Below, one piece after another: positions 35,717 through 43,647 of a DNA stretch of 64,000 bases (positions within the stretch are counted from its first letter, which is position 1; the number at the start of each line of letters is the position of its first letter). Both the position numbers and the translations under genes were made by a program. The notes beneath the pieces are model-generated. The model was not told the DNA's origin. It did no database searches and saw only the letters and a list, made by a program, of their open reading frames with translations. Origin of the DNA: Rhizobium sp. SSA_523 (GTDB lineage Bacteria; Pseudomonadota; Alphaproteobacteria; Rhizobiales; Rhizobiaceae); contig NZ_CP129382.1 of assembly GCF_030435705.1 (NCBI RefSeq), positions 3,342,501 through 3,406,500 of the forward strand, read 5' to 3'.

Positions 35717-36046
35717 TCACCTTCGGCGCAGGTTTATGACCGCTTCAGCCTGTGCGACGGCTGCCTCCAGGTCGCCGTCAGTCATGATATCGGCAGCGGC
35801 GGCGAGGCGATCGAGCAGGGCCACTCTGTTGTCCGCCGTCTCGGACACAGGCGCTGATAAGAGCTCACCGGGCGTTGATTGCAGAACGGCAGCGATCTTC
35901 ACCAGGGTTGACAGATCGGGCTCCCGGCGCCCGGTGATATAATTTCCGTAGCGGCGTTCCGTCAGGCCGGCGCGCCGTGCCACCTCGGCATTTGAGAGAC
36001 CAAGTTGCTGCGCGCGTCGCTTGAGGTTCAATGCGAATGATTCCAT
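35717..36046 (-). CDS. XRE-family transcriptional regulator
   Basis: 109-aa regulator with an N-terminal helix-turn-helix of the Cro/C1 (XRE) type: LKRRAQQLGLSNAEVARRAG, LTERRYGNYITGRREPDLST. The C-terminal 40 residues are helical (NRVALLDRLAAAADIMTDGD) and could mediate dimer contact. A perfect palindrome GGAACA-GAT-TGTTCC begins 1 bp before its start codon, pointing to autorepression. It is divergent from the small membrane-protein gene at 36129. It resembles phage-type repressors, but no phage structural gene is nearby. Confidence 0.85.
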   Translation of the reverse strand: MESFALNLKRRAQQLGLSNAEVARRAGLTERRYGNYITGRREPDLSTLVKIAAVLQSTPGELLSAPVSETADNRVALLDRLAAAADIMTDGDLEAAVAQAEAVINLRRR

Positions 36047-36047
36047 A

Positions 36048-36062
36048 GGAACAGATTGTTCC
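36048..36062. promoter_or_regulatory. palindromic operator of the XRE gene
   Basis: Perfect 15-bp palindrome GGAACAGATTGTTCC immediately before the XRE start codon. A second, wider inverted repeat in the same divergent gap has arms CCTGACAC (36061-36068) and GTGTCAGG (36119-36126). Binding by the adjacent regulator is inferred from position and symmetry. Confidence 0.6.
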
Positions 36063-36128
36063 TGACACGAACCACGGGTCCATGTACAATATGGCGTCTT
36101 ATAAGCCTTCGTTTCGTGGTGTCAGGCT

Positions 36129-36404
36129 ATGTCGATCCCTTCAGTGTATCTCCCTTACATCGCCATTGCTGTGTTTGCCGGAGGCGTGGTTCTTTCCAGC
36201 GAATGGCAAAGGCGAATCCGGCCGCTGTTCATCCCGCCCGCCGAGATTGAAAAGCTGGCCGATGACCTGATCGAACGCTATGGAGAGCAAGCTGAGCAGT
36301 TTGCCGCCATGGAAGAGGATCGCGCCTGGCGCTATGCGCAGAGCTTCGAGCAGGGCAAATGGCGGCGGGTGCGCGCCGCACTTGCCCGGCGAGACCGCTG
36401 GTGA
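36129..36404 (+). CDS. small membrane-anchored hypothetical protein
   Basis: 91-aa protein that I do not recognise. One hydrophobic helix near the N-terminus (YLPYIAIAVFAGGVVL, about 7-23) is followed by a charged, probably helical domain: PPAEIEKLADDLIERYGEQA, then basic residues at the end (KWRRVRAALARRDRW). The layout suggests an inner-membrane anchor with a cytoplasmic tail. It is transcribed divergently from the XRE gene, and the shared operator region suggests co-regulation. Confidence 0.6.
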   Translation: MSIPSVYLPYIAIAVFAGGVVLSSEWQRRIRPLFIPPAEIEKLADDLIERYGEQAEQFAAMEEDRAWRYAQSFEQGKWRRVRAALARRDRW

Positions 36405-36441
36405 CTGGGCCTCTTGCCGGGAAACCCCCGCGCTCTGGTGA

Positions 36442-36633
36442 TCATCCGATTTCGGACAGGAACCTGTCGAGCAGCGCCGTGGGATCTTTTCCCATGGCCT
36501 TCACCAGCGCCGCAAACTCCAGCACGTCTATCCGCCGTTCCGCCCCTTCAACCTTGGCCACATAGGATTGCGTCTTGCCAAGCCTGTCGGCCACCTGCTG
36601 CTGGGTCATTTCAGCCGCGCGGCGTGTCTCCAC
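36442..36633 (-). CDS. short XRE-family DNA-binding protein, start uncertain
   Basis: 63 aa when begun at the GTG at 36633. It is a single helix-turn-helix: MTQQQVADRLGKTQSYVAKV, then EGAERRIDVLEFAALVKAMG. The frame stays open upstream to a TGA near 36710 and reads RPEYQRLVELLVETRR just before, which looks like the authentic beginning of the domain in this family. There is no ATG, GTG or TTG in that upstream part. So either the GTG is used and the protein lost its first helix, or the original start was lost and the gene is decaying. Confidence 0.6.
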   Translation of the reverse strand: METRRAAEMTQQQVADRLGKTQSYVAKVEGAERRIDVLEFAALVKAMGKDPTALLDRFLSEIG

Positions 36634-36757
36634 AAGGAGTTCGACGAGACGCTGGTATTCCGGGCGGAGGGGCTTTTTTCTGTTTGCTCGCTCTCCTGGT
36701 GCGGACTGGGAGGGTCACATCTGCCGTGGTTTCGAGCGCGTCGCCGATACGAGGTGT

Positions 36758-37051
36758 TCAGGCGGCCCTAGGCTCAATGCTTGACAGGTCGCCCTCAATC
36801 TGGCGGCGGCGCTGCATCAGGTCATAATCCGCCTGCAGGCCCAGGAAGAAGCCTTCCGACATGCCGAAGTAGCGTGCGAGGCGCAGATCGGTGTCTGCGG
36901 TCATGGAGCGCTTGCCAAGCACGATTTCATTGATGCGGCGTGGCGGCACATGAACGGCGCGCGCAAGCGCGTTCTGGCTGACGCCCATCGGCTTCAGGAA
37001 ATCCTCCAGGAGAATTTCGCCGGGATGGGGGTTTGGCAAAAGAGCAGTCAT
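36758..37051 (-). CDS. HigA-family antitoxin, apparently without its toxin
   Basis: 97-aa HigA-type XRE antitoxin from the ATG at 37051: LLPNPHPGEILLEDFLKPMG, VSQNALARAVHVPPRRINEI, LGKRSMTADTDLRLARYFGM, all complete. The frame continues upstream to an ATG at 37102 and adds MIQGFADPETEIILSIT. The first residues of that extension resemble the N-terminus of HigB/RelE-type toxins (pattern M-I-x-x-F-A-D-x-x-T-E). Normally a complete higB of about 90 codons precedes higA, so the toxin seems to have been cut out in frame. A higBA-style operator is kept upstream. No other toxin gene is adjacent. Confidence 0.82.
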   Translation of the reverse strand: MTALLPNPHPGEILLEDFLKPMGVSQNALARAVHVPPRRINEIVLGKRSMTADTDLRLARYFGMSEGFFLGLQADYDLMQRRRQIEGDLSSIEPRAA

Positions 37052-37109
37052 GGTAATCGACAAGATGATTTCCGTTTCAGGATCGGCAAAACCTTGGATC
37101 ATGCGCCAA

Positions 37110-37145
37110 TATAACGCGTTCCGTTGTATGACGCAACGCGTTATA
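37110..37145. promoter_or_regulatory. inverted-repeat operator of the higA locus
   Basis: Perfect 11-bp arms TATAACGCGTT (37110-37120) and AACGCGTTATA (37135-37145) with a 14-bp spacer, just upstream of the ATG at 37102 on the minus strand. It fits the autoregulated operator of a higBA locus. Confidence 0.65.
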
Positions 37146-37305
37146 GAACGGTGAGATGGACGGGCTGGGCGATGTGCCGGATCTCGTTCGTCTTAAATTC
37201 CTCGCTCAGTCTTTCTGGTCCTCATCGGCGGCACGACGCCATCTGGTGCGCTGCGCCTCGCCTGCGAGCTGAACAGCCTGCCAAGGCTGCCGGGTGTCGG
37301 AAAGA

Positions 37306-38559
37306 TCAGGCGAAAGCGGGCGCATCTCCCGCGGCCTCTTCGCCGTCGAGATAAGCAAGAATCCCGTCGGCCGCGGCCTTGCCGGTGGCAAAGCAGGCGG
37401 TCAAAAGATAGCCGCCGGTCGGCGCTTCCCAATCGATCATCTCCCCGGCGCAAAAGAAGCCGGGAAGGGCTTTCAGCATGAAGTGCTCGTTGAGCGCCGC
37501 GAACCGCACGCCGCCGGCTGACGATATGGCCTCGGCGATCGGGCGTGGCCGCACCAGCGGTATCGGCAGGTTCTTGATCGCATGGGCCAGGGCCTTCGCG
37601 TCGCCAAGCGCTTGCGGATCGCAACATTCGCGCAGCAGGGCGGCCTTCACGCCGTCCAGGTTAGCGGCCTTGCGCAGCCGGTTGGCAAGGCTGGTGCCGG
37701 GGGCGAGCCTGGCGATCCGCTCGGCCAGAGCCGCTTCCCCGCGCCCCGGCGCAAGATCGAGCAGCAGCTCCGCCCGTCCCTCCTGCTCCAGCCGATCGCG
37801 CAGGGCGCTGGCATGGGCGTAGACGAGGCTGCCTTCGATACCATGCCGGCTGATGACGAATTCGCCCTGCCGGCTGCCGGCTGGGGAGGTCGCGATGACG
37901 GATTTTACCGGCGCCCCGGCAAAGCGGGTGCGAAACACATCGCTCCACGCACAGTCGAAACCGCAATTGGCCGGCCGGAAGTCGTCAATCTCGATGCCGC
38001 GGGCGCGGAAGGAGGCAACCCAGGCGGCATCGGAACCGAGCCGCGGCCAGCTGGCGCCGCCAAAGGCGAAGAGCACCGCATCGGCGCGCATCACCCGCTC
38101 GCCCTCCGGCTGGCCCTCCGGCTCGCCGATGCGCACACCACCCTGCGCCGCAAATCCGAGGAAGCGATGCCGGGTGAGGAGCGTCACACCCTGGTCCGAC
38201 AGCCGCCGCAGCCAGGCGCGCAGGAGCGGCGAGGCCTTCATGGCATGGGGAAAGACGCGGCCGGAGGAGCCGACGAATGTGGAGCTGCCGAGATCGGCCG
38301 CCCAGCGCCGCACCGCATCGGGTGGAAAGCCTTCGAGCGCCTGCGCGAGGGGCGCATTCGCCCTGCCAAACCGGGTCCGGAACTGATCGAAGCCTTCCGA
38401 ATGCGTCAGGTTGAGACCGGATTTTCCCGCCAGCAGGAATTTCCGGGCAAAGGTCGGCATTGCCTCGCAGACGGTGACGCGAAGCCCTGCGGCAGAGAGG
38501 CATTCGGCCGCCATGAGCCCGGCCGGCCCGCCGCCAAGGATCAGCACGCTGCGCTTCAT
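37306..38559 (-). CDS. FAD-dependent flavoprotein, HI0933/BaiN-like (TIGR03862 type)
   Basis: 417-aa flavoprotein. The N-terminal FAD-binding motif is SVLILGGGPAGLMAAECLSA, and FARKFLLAGKSGLNLTHSEG near residue 45 is characteristic of the HI0933-like family. C-terminal FAD contacts include AGEMIDWEAPTGGYLLTACF. The reaction is unknown; relatives are annotated as NAD(P)/FAD-dependent oxidoreductases. Start at 38559, with GGGAGAAAGG upstream; the frame runs back to 38595 without similarity. Confidence 0.85.
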   Translation of the reverse strand: MKRSVLILGGGPAGLMAAECLSAAGLRVTVCEAMPTFARKFLLAGKSGLNLTHSEGFDQFRTRFGRANAPLAQALEGFPPDAVRRWAADLGSSTFVGSSGRVFPHAMKASPLLRAWLRRLSDQGVTLLTRHRFLGFAAQGGVRIGEPEGQPEGERVMRADAVLFAFGGASWPRLGSDAAWVASFRARGIEIDDFRPANCGFDCAWSDVFRTRFAGAPVKSVIATSPAGSRQGEFVISRHGIEGSLVYAHASALRDRLEQEGRAELLLDLAPGRGEAALAERIARLAPGTSLANRLRKAANLDGVKAALLRECCDPQALGDAKALAHAIKNLPIPLVRPRPIAEAISSAGGVRFAALNEHFMLKALPGFFCAGEMIDWEAPTGGYLLTACFATGKAAADGILAYLDGEEAAGDAPAFA

Positions 38560-38622
38560 TCGCCTTTCTCCCTGGCCGCCGCGGCAAACCTCCATAGGCC
38601 GGCTATCGCCCAGCTTGGCGCT

Positions 38623-39255
38623 TCAGGCCAGCCATTGCTGGACATAGGGCCAGACTTCCATGCCGCCATGATACAGCATGTTGAAGGTGACATAGACGAT
38701 CACCGCCAGGCCCACATAGGCGATCCACCGGTGGCGGTGCAGCAGGCGGGCAACCAGATTGGCCGCAAGCCCCATCAGCGCGATGGAGACGACGAGCCCG
38801 ACGATGAGCACGCTGGTATGCTCCTGGGCAGCGCCGGCAACCGCCAGCACATTGTCGAGCGACATCGAGACATCGGCAATGACGATCTGCATCGCGGCCT
38901 GGAAAAAGGTCTTGTCGACCTTCGTCATTTCCCGCTCGGCTTCGCTCAGCGCTGCGTCGGCCTCATGCCCGGCGGCGCGCAATTCGGTCCACATCTTCCA
39001 GCAGACCCAGCCGAGAAGCAGGCCGCCGATGAGTTGCAGTCCGACAATGCCGAGGAGATAGGCGGTGATGGTCGCAAAGCCTATTCTAAGCACGGTGGCG
39101 GCAATGATGCCGACCAGAATTGCCTTCTGGCGCTGTGCCGCCGGCAGGCCCGCTGCCGCCAGACCGATGACGATCGCATTATCGCCGGCAAGGACCAGAT
39201 CGATCGCGATCACCTGAAAGAAGGCTGCCAGACCCGCAGCCGTAAAGATTTCCAT
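38623..39255 (-). CDS. TerC family integral membrane protein
   Basis: 210-aa TerC/YjbE-type protein with seven or so helices. The two metal-site segments are IAIDLVLAGDNAIVIGLAAA near residue 18 and IVIADVSMSLDNVLAVAGAA near 125, each with conserved Asp/Asn. Family members are linked to tellurite resistance and manganese export or metalation of exported proteins. A charged cytoplasmic loop (DAALSEAEREMTKVDK) separates the halves. No tellurite operon is nearby. Confidence 0.88.
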   Translation of the reverse strand: MEIFTAAGLAAFFQVIAIDLVLAGDNAIVIGLAAAGLPAAQRQKAILVGIIAATVLRIGFATITAYLLGIVGLQLIGGLLLGWVCWKMWTELRAAGHEADAALSEAEREMTKVDKTFFQAAMQIVIADVSMSLDNVLAVAGAAQEHTSVLIVGLVVSIALMGLAANLVARLLHRHRWIAYVGLAVIVYVTFNMLYHGGMEVWPYVQQWLA

Positions 39256-39556
39256 GAATATGACGCCTTTCGCGAACCATGCCGACCGCCTGCGGCAAGG
39301 ACATGCCTGTCATCCGCCTCTGCCGTTCTGCCCCAAACCTTAGAAGGGCCGGGAGTGATCGGCATGAGCCCCGAGCACTCCTGTGCATGTGGCATGCAGC
39401 GGCCGGAACCGGCAGGTGGCATGCCACAGCGCGAGGGTGCAATAGCGTCGCTATAATCGGATGGATCGGCATGGCAAGCGGAATTTGCCGGTCCGCGTCC
39501 CGCTCCCGCTCAATCTCCGGGCACAAGGCCGGATCGGATGCGCCGGACCTGCCGCC
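39256..39556. other. intergenic region, acvB to terC
   Basis: About 300 bp between the acvB stop and the terC start, both on the minus strand. It contains short self-complementary pieces (GTGGCATGC / GGCATGCCAC near 39390-39427). I found no yybP-ykoY manganese riboswitch core and no gene. It should carry the terC promoter. Confidence 0.45.
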
Positions 39557-41050
39557 TTAGCGCGCCAGCCGGGCTTTTAGAGCCGTCAGAATGATCTGGG
39601 CGAGCTTCTGGTAATCCTCGTCGAAATGGTGGCCGCCCTCTATGCCGAGAATTTCGATGCCCTGGCTCTTCAGATCGCTGCAGGCTTCTTCATCGTCTTC
39701 CGTGCCGTAGATACATTGCACCAGGGCCGGATCGATGGATTTGAGATCGACGGCAGGATCGCCGCCATTGCCGCTTCCCTGTCCGCCCAGCCAGCCGGTC
39801 ACGGAAATCTCGAATTCCGCCGAATGCGACAGGCCGAGAAGGCTCATGAAGACGACCTTCTTGCGAACCGCCTCCGGCAGGCGGTTGAAGGTCGAGGGCA
39901 GGATATCGGCGCCGAAGGAATAGCCGATCAGCATCACATGCTGGACATTCCATTGCTTTCTGTAGGTCTTGATGATCCGGTTCAAATCGGCAGCCGTCTC
40001 GTCGGCGCTCTTCTCGGACCAGAAATAGCGCAAGGCGTCGACGCCAACCACGGGAACGCCGTCGGCCTGCAGCACGGCACCCACTTCGCTGTCGATATCG
40101 CGCCAACCGCCATCGCCGGAATAGATGATGGCGAGCGTATCCAGCGTCGGCTTGGTGTCCAGGATCGTCAGCGGCAGGTCGAGAGGCTGATCGCTCGACC
40201 CGGCCGCATCAAGGCTTTCCGTCAGCGCCGCGATGAGCGCCTCCCGTGAAGAGCCCTGGACATCGGTCAGGTCGATCTCATCGTGGCTGGCCTCCAGCGC
40301 CTTCACATGCGCCCTGCCGTCTGCATCGGCATTGCCGGTGAAAAACACGCTGATCGGGGCGGGCAGGGGGCCGTCGGTCAGGCCATAGCGCATGGCGCCG
40401 CCCTCGGCCGGCGTCTTTTCGGCCGGCGTGCAGAGAAGCTTGGAAAAACGAAGGCTCGCCTGCGGGTCCACCGCAATGGCTTCCCCTATCGTTGCCGGCG
40501 GACTTTGCGCCATCATGCCGAGCACGAGGGCGCCGCCGGCGCCGGTGCCGGCGATCACCGGCGAGCGATAACTGCCGGCGCCAAGCGCGCGCTGCACCTG
40601 CTGGGCAAGGGATTCGATATCGGAAATCATGTAGATGCAGTCGTCCTGATCCTTGTCCAGATTGGCAAGGTAGGTCGGCAGGTCTATGCCGATGACGAGC
40701 GCGCCCTTGGCCGAGAGGGCATCCGCCTCCTTCGCCTCGCCATCCGTCCAGCCATCCGCGTCGGAGAGAAGGAAGATATTGGCCAGGAGCTTTCCGGCCG
40801 GCTTGTAGATGTGTGGCGAGGGGATCATGCCGAGATCGAAACTCTGGCTGGCGAGGTCTTTCACCTGCGCGCCTGCCGGACGAGCGACGCCCGGAAGAGG
40901 CAGGGCCAGCAGGCCGATCAACAGCATGCGGATGGGAGAGATGGCCGATTTCGACCTGAAAAGCGTCCGGACAGGCGAAGCCGGGATGAGCCTGCATGTC
41001 GCTGCGATGCTGCGCGACCGAGAGATCGCCCGATGAAGAAAATGTCTCAT
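39557..41050 (-). CDS. acvB: AcvB/VirJ family protein, periplasmic lysyl-PG hydrolase
   Basis: 497-aa AcvB-type protein. In Agrobacterium AcvB supports virulence and hydrolyses lysyl-phosphatidylglycerol made by LpiA, acting in the periplasm. A hydrophobic signal segment (MLLIGLLALPLPG, about 42-56) is followed by two VirJ-like halves. The C-terminal half is an alpha/beta hydrolase with the nucleophile motif GYSFGAD and a His late in GGHHFDEDY. I start at 41050 because its ATG overlaps the lpiA stop (ATGA); a second start at 40927, right before the signal segment, is possible. It forms an operon with lpiA. Confidence 0.9.
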   Translation of the reverse strand: MRHFLHRAISRSRSIAATCRLIPASPVRTLFRSKSAISPIRMLLIGLLALPLPGVARPAGAQVKDLASQSFDLGMIPSPHIYKPAGKLLANIFLLSDADGWTDGEAKEADALSAKGALVIGIDLPTYLANLDKDQDDCIYMISDIESLAQQVQRALGAGSYRSPVIAGTGAGGALVLGMMAQSPPATIGEAIAVDPQASLRFSKLLCTPAEKTPAEGGAMRYGLTDGPLPAPISVFFTGNADADGRAHVKALEASHDEIDLTDVQGSSREALIAALTESLDAAGSSDQPLDLPLTILDTKPTLDTLAIIYSGDGGWRDIDSEVGAVLQADGVPVVGVDALRYFWSEKSADETAADLNRIIKTYRKQWNVQHVMLIGYSFGADILPSTFNRLPEAVRKKVVFMSLLGLSHSAEFEISVTGWLGGQGSGNGGDPAVDLKSIDPALVQCIYGTEDDEEACSDLKSQGIEILGIEGGHHFDEDYQKLAQIILTALKARLAR

Positions 41051-43647
41051 TTGCCTACCACGCCTCGCACGCCGCCGCTGATCAGCAGCGTCACATCCAT
41101 CAATGCGAGAACGACGCCGGTTCCTCCCGCAACCGCCATATAGCGTGGCTGCCAACGTGGGTGGAATTTAGACTTGAACGCGCGCAGACCCCGGAAATTG
41201 TAGAAGCGCTCGCCATGTTCGAAAAGCGTATTGCCGATCCGGTCCCAGACCGGTGCGGCTTCCCGCTTCGACATGCCCGAGAGCGGCGCCATGCCCAGAT
41301 TGAAGCTGCTATAGCCGGACGCCTTCAGATGATCCATCAGGCTCACGAAGAGGAAATCCATGGCGCCCTTCGGCGCATCGGCGGCAAAGCGCATCAGATC
41401 GACACTGGCTTCCGATTTCATCTCCGTCACCAGCACCGTGGTAAAGGCGACGATCCGCTCGTCCTTCCTCAGCACGGCGACCGGCAGGGACGAAATATAA
41501 GCATCGTCAAAGGCGCCGAGCGAGAAACCCTTTTCGCGTGTATCATGCTGCGCCAGCCAGCCATCCGATACTGCCTTCAGCTCAGGCAGGATTGGCGGGA
41601 CCTCCGCCGGCTCGAGAATGGAAAAGCTCATGCCCTCGCGCACGCCCTTGCTCAGCGCCTGCCTAAGCGCAGCCAGCCGGCTTCCCTTGAGCTCGAAGGC
41701 GGTCAGGTCCACGAATGCCATCTCGCCAAGCTTGAAGGCCCTCAGCCCGGCATCGGCGCAGAAGGACAGAAGCTGCGGCGAGACCTGGTAGAGGACCGAG
41801 CGCCCGCCAGCGCCGCGCGCCTGCTCGACGAACCGCCAGATCAGTTCGCCGGTCTCCGATGGGTCGCCGATCGGATCACCGAGCGCGATCCAGGAGCGCC
41901 CCTGCACGCCATACATGATGAAGGTCCTGCCGCTATCGGAGAACATCACCCGTTTGTCGCCCATGCGCACCAGGTTTGCATCGGCATTGTCGCAGCCGTT
42001 CAATATGGCGATGGCGCGATCTATGTCGTCCTGCGTCACCGGCGGCGGGTGGTGAAAGGCCGGGCGCAGCAGGCTGAAAATCGCCGCCGCCATGGCAAAG
42101 ATGGCAACCCCCAGAAGCGCGCGCAGCCCGCGCGGCGCCTCACCGATGAATTCGAATTGCCACCACAGCTGGCGGCTGTATTCCACGTCACGGTAGACGA
42201 AGAGCAGGATCGCGGTCGCGCCCGCCAGGATGACCAGCATCGCCATGACCCAGGGCAGGCTGAGCACCTGGCCGAAGAGCGAGGCGGGGCGGCGAAACCG
42301 CTGGCCGTTGAGAAGCAGGGCGGCGATGAAGACGCCGAGAAACGTCGCTTCCACCAGCGCAATGGCGCGCAGGAAGGAGAAAAGGAAGGCGAGGCCGGCG
42401 GCCACCAGGGCCGCCCACCAGGCGCCGTCCAGCCGCTGCGCCAGCCCGCGCGAGGAAATGACAAGCGCAAGTCCGAGAAGGCTCGACAGGAAATGCGCGC
42501 CCTCCACGACGGGAAGCGGAATGATCCGCGCCAGCAGGTTGAGGTCTGTATCGGGCGTCGGCGTCACGCTGGAAAAGATCAGCATCGTGCCGAGCAGCAG
42601 CGCGAAGGCCGATAGCAGAGGCGGCGAGATGCGCGCCGCAACGGTGCCGATATCGCCCGCCAGCGGATGGCGCGCCAGCGCCCGTGCTTCCGAGACGACC
42701 ACCGAAACGATCGCCAGCGTCAATGGCAGAACGTAATAGATCAATCTGTAGAGCACCAGGCTGCCCAGCAAGCGGTCGAGCCCGACGGTGTCGCCAAGTG
42801 CGCCGATCATAACGGCTTCGAACACGCCCAGTCCGGCCGGCACATGGCTGAGCACGCCGAGCCCGATGGCAGCGGAGAAGATCGTGAAAAAGGAGAGCCA
42901 GCCGATCGTGCCCGGCGGCAGCAGCACGTAGAGAACCGATGCCGAGACCGCGATGTCGAAGGCGGTAATCAGGAACTGCCGCGACGAGGTCAGCGTGTCG
43001 GGCAGGCGGATGCGAATGCCCAGCAATTGGAACGAGCGGCCTTCGCGCCCGATATAGAGCAGGCCGGCCAGCAGGAGGAGAATGGTCAGCGCGCCGAGGC
43101 GCAGCCAGGCGGGGTCGATCCCGACGATCACCGACAGGCGCGGCGCGGCGATCAAGGAGGCGATCGCGCTCACCGCCAGAAGCCCGAGGCCGAAGGCGAA
43201 GGTGACGAAAGCGATCACCCGCGCCACGTCTTCGGGCGACAGGCCAAGCCGGCTATAGGCGCGAAAGCGGATCGCGCCGCCGCTCAAGGCGCCGAAACCG
43301 GCGGTGTTGCCGATGGCATAGGCGCTGAAGGCGGTGATGGCGACGGGGATCTTCGGCAATTTGCGGCCGATATAGTCAAGCGCGTTGAGGTCGTAATAGA
43401 TGAGCGAGGCGAAGCTGAGCGCCGTGAACAGGATGGCCAGGCCGATCGAGCTCAGATCAGTCTCCGCCAGAGCAGCGATCACATCGTCATAGCGGACTTC
43501 GTTGGTCAGCTTGTAGACCGCAAATGCCATAATGCCGAACACGGCAAGCATGGCGGCCGAGGCAAAGGCGACCCGATAACGCGCAAAGCCGACGAAGAAC
43601 GAGGTCTTCTCCGGTGCGGGCGCAGGCTGGCTCGTCTCATTGGGCAT
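41047..43647 (-). CDS. lpiA: MprF/LpiA lysyl-phosphatidylglycerol synthase and flippase
   Basis: 866-aa membrane protein. Residues about 1-545 form many helices, including the flippase domain (GNTAGFGALSGGAIRFRAYS near 110). The C-terminal third is the aminoacyl-tRNA-dependent transferase (GDPIGDPSETGELIWRFVEQ, MDFLFVSLMDHLKASGYSSF). It adds lysine to phosphatidylglycerol, reducing surface charge and aiding acid and cationic-peptide tolerance. acvB follows with a 4-bp overlap, as in R. tropici lpiA-atvA. Start at 43647 has GAGGTG upstream. Confidence 0.92.
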   Translation of the reverse strand: MPNETSQPAPAPEKTSFFVGFARYRVAFASAAMLAVFGIMAFAVYKLTNEVRYDDVIAALAETDLSSIGLAILFTALSFASLIYYDLNALDYIGRKLPKIPVAITAFSAYAIGNTAGFGALSGGAIRFRAYSRLGLSPEDVARVIAFVTFAFGLGLLAVSAIASLIAAPRLSVIVGIDPAWLRLGALTILLLLAGLLYIGREGRSFQLLGIRIRLPDTLTSSRQFLITAFDIAVSASVLYVLLPPGTIGWLSFFTIFSAAIGLGVLSHVPAGLGVFEAVMIGALGDTVGLDRLLGSLVLYRLIYYVLPLTLAIVSVVVSEARALARHPLAGDIGTVAARISPPLLSAFALLLGTMLIFSSVTPTPDTDLNLLARIIPLPVVEGAHFLSSLLGLALVISSRGLAQRLDGAWWAALVAAGLAFLFSFLRAIALVEATFLGVFIAALLLNGQRFRRPASLFGQVLSLPWVMAMLVILAGATAILLFVYRDVEYSRQLWWQFEFIGEAPRGLRALLGVAIFAMAAAIFSLLRPAFHHPPPVTQDDIDRAIAILNGCDNADANLVRMGDKRVMFSDSGRTFIMYGVQGRSWIALGDPIGDPSETGELIWRFVEQARGAGGRSVLYQVSPQLLSFCADAGLRAFKLGEMAFVDLTAFELKGSRLAALRQALSKGVREGMSFSILEPAEVPPILPELKAVSDGWLAQHDTREKGFSLGAFDDAYISSLPVAVLRKDERIVAFTTVLVTEMKSEASVDLMRFAADAPKGAMDFLFVSLMDHLKASGYSSFNLGMAPLSGMSKREAAPVWDRIGNTLFEHGERFYNFRGLRAFKSKFHPRWQPRYMAVAGGTGVVLALMDVTLLISGGVRGVVGK

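Noticed and set aside
35293..37305. Integrative element with attL/attR at tRNA-Phe
   Set aside because: I found no second copy of the tRNA 3' end and no integrase in the window, so only an islet is claimed.
39256..39556. yybP-ykoY manganese riboswitch before terC
   Set aside because: Looked for because terC-type genes often have one; the conserved core was not found.
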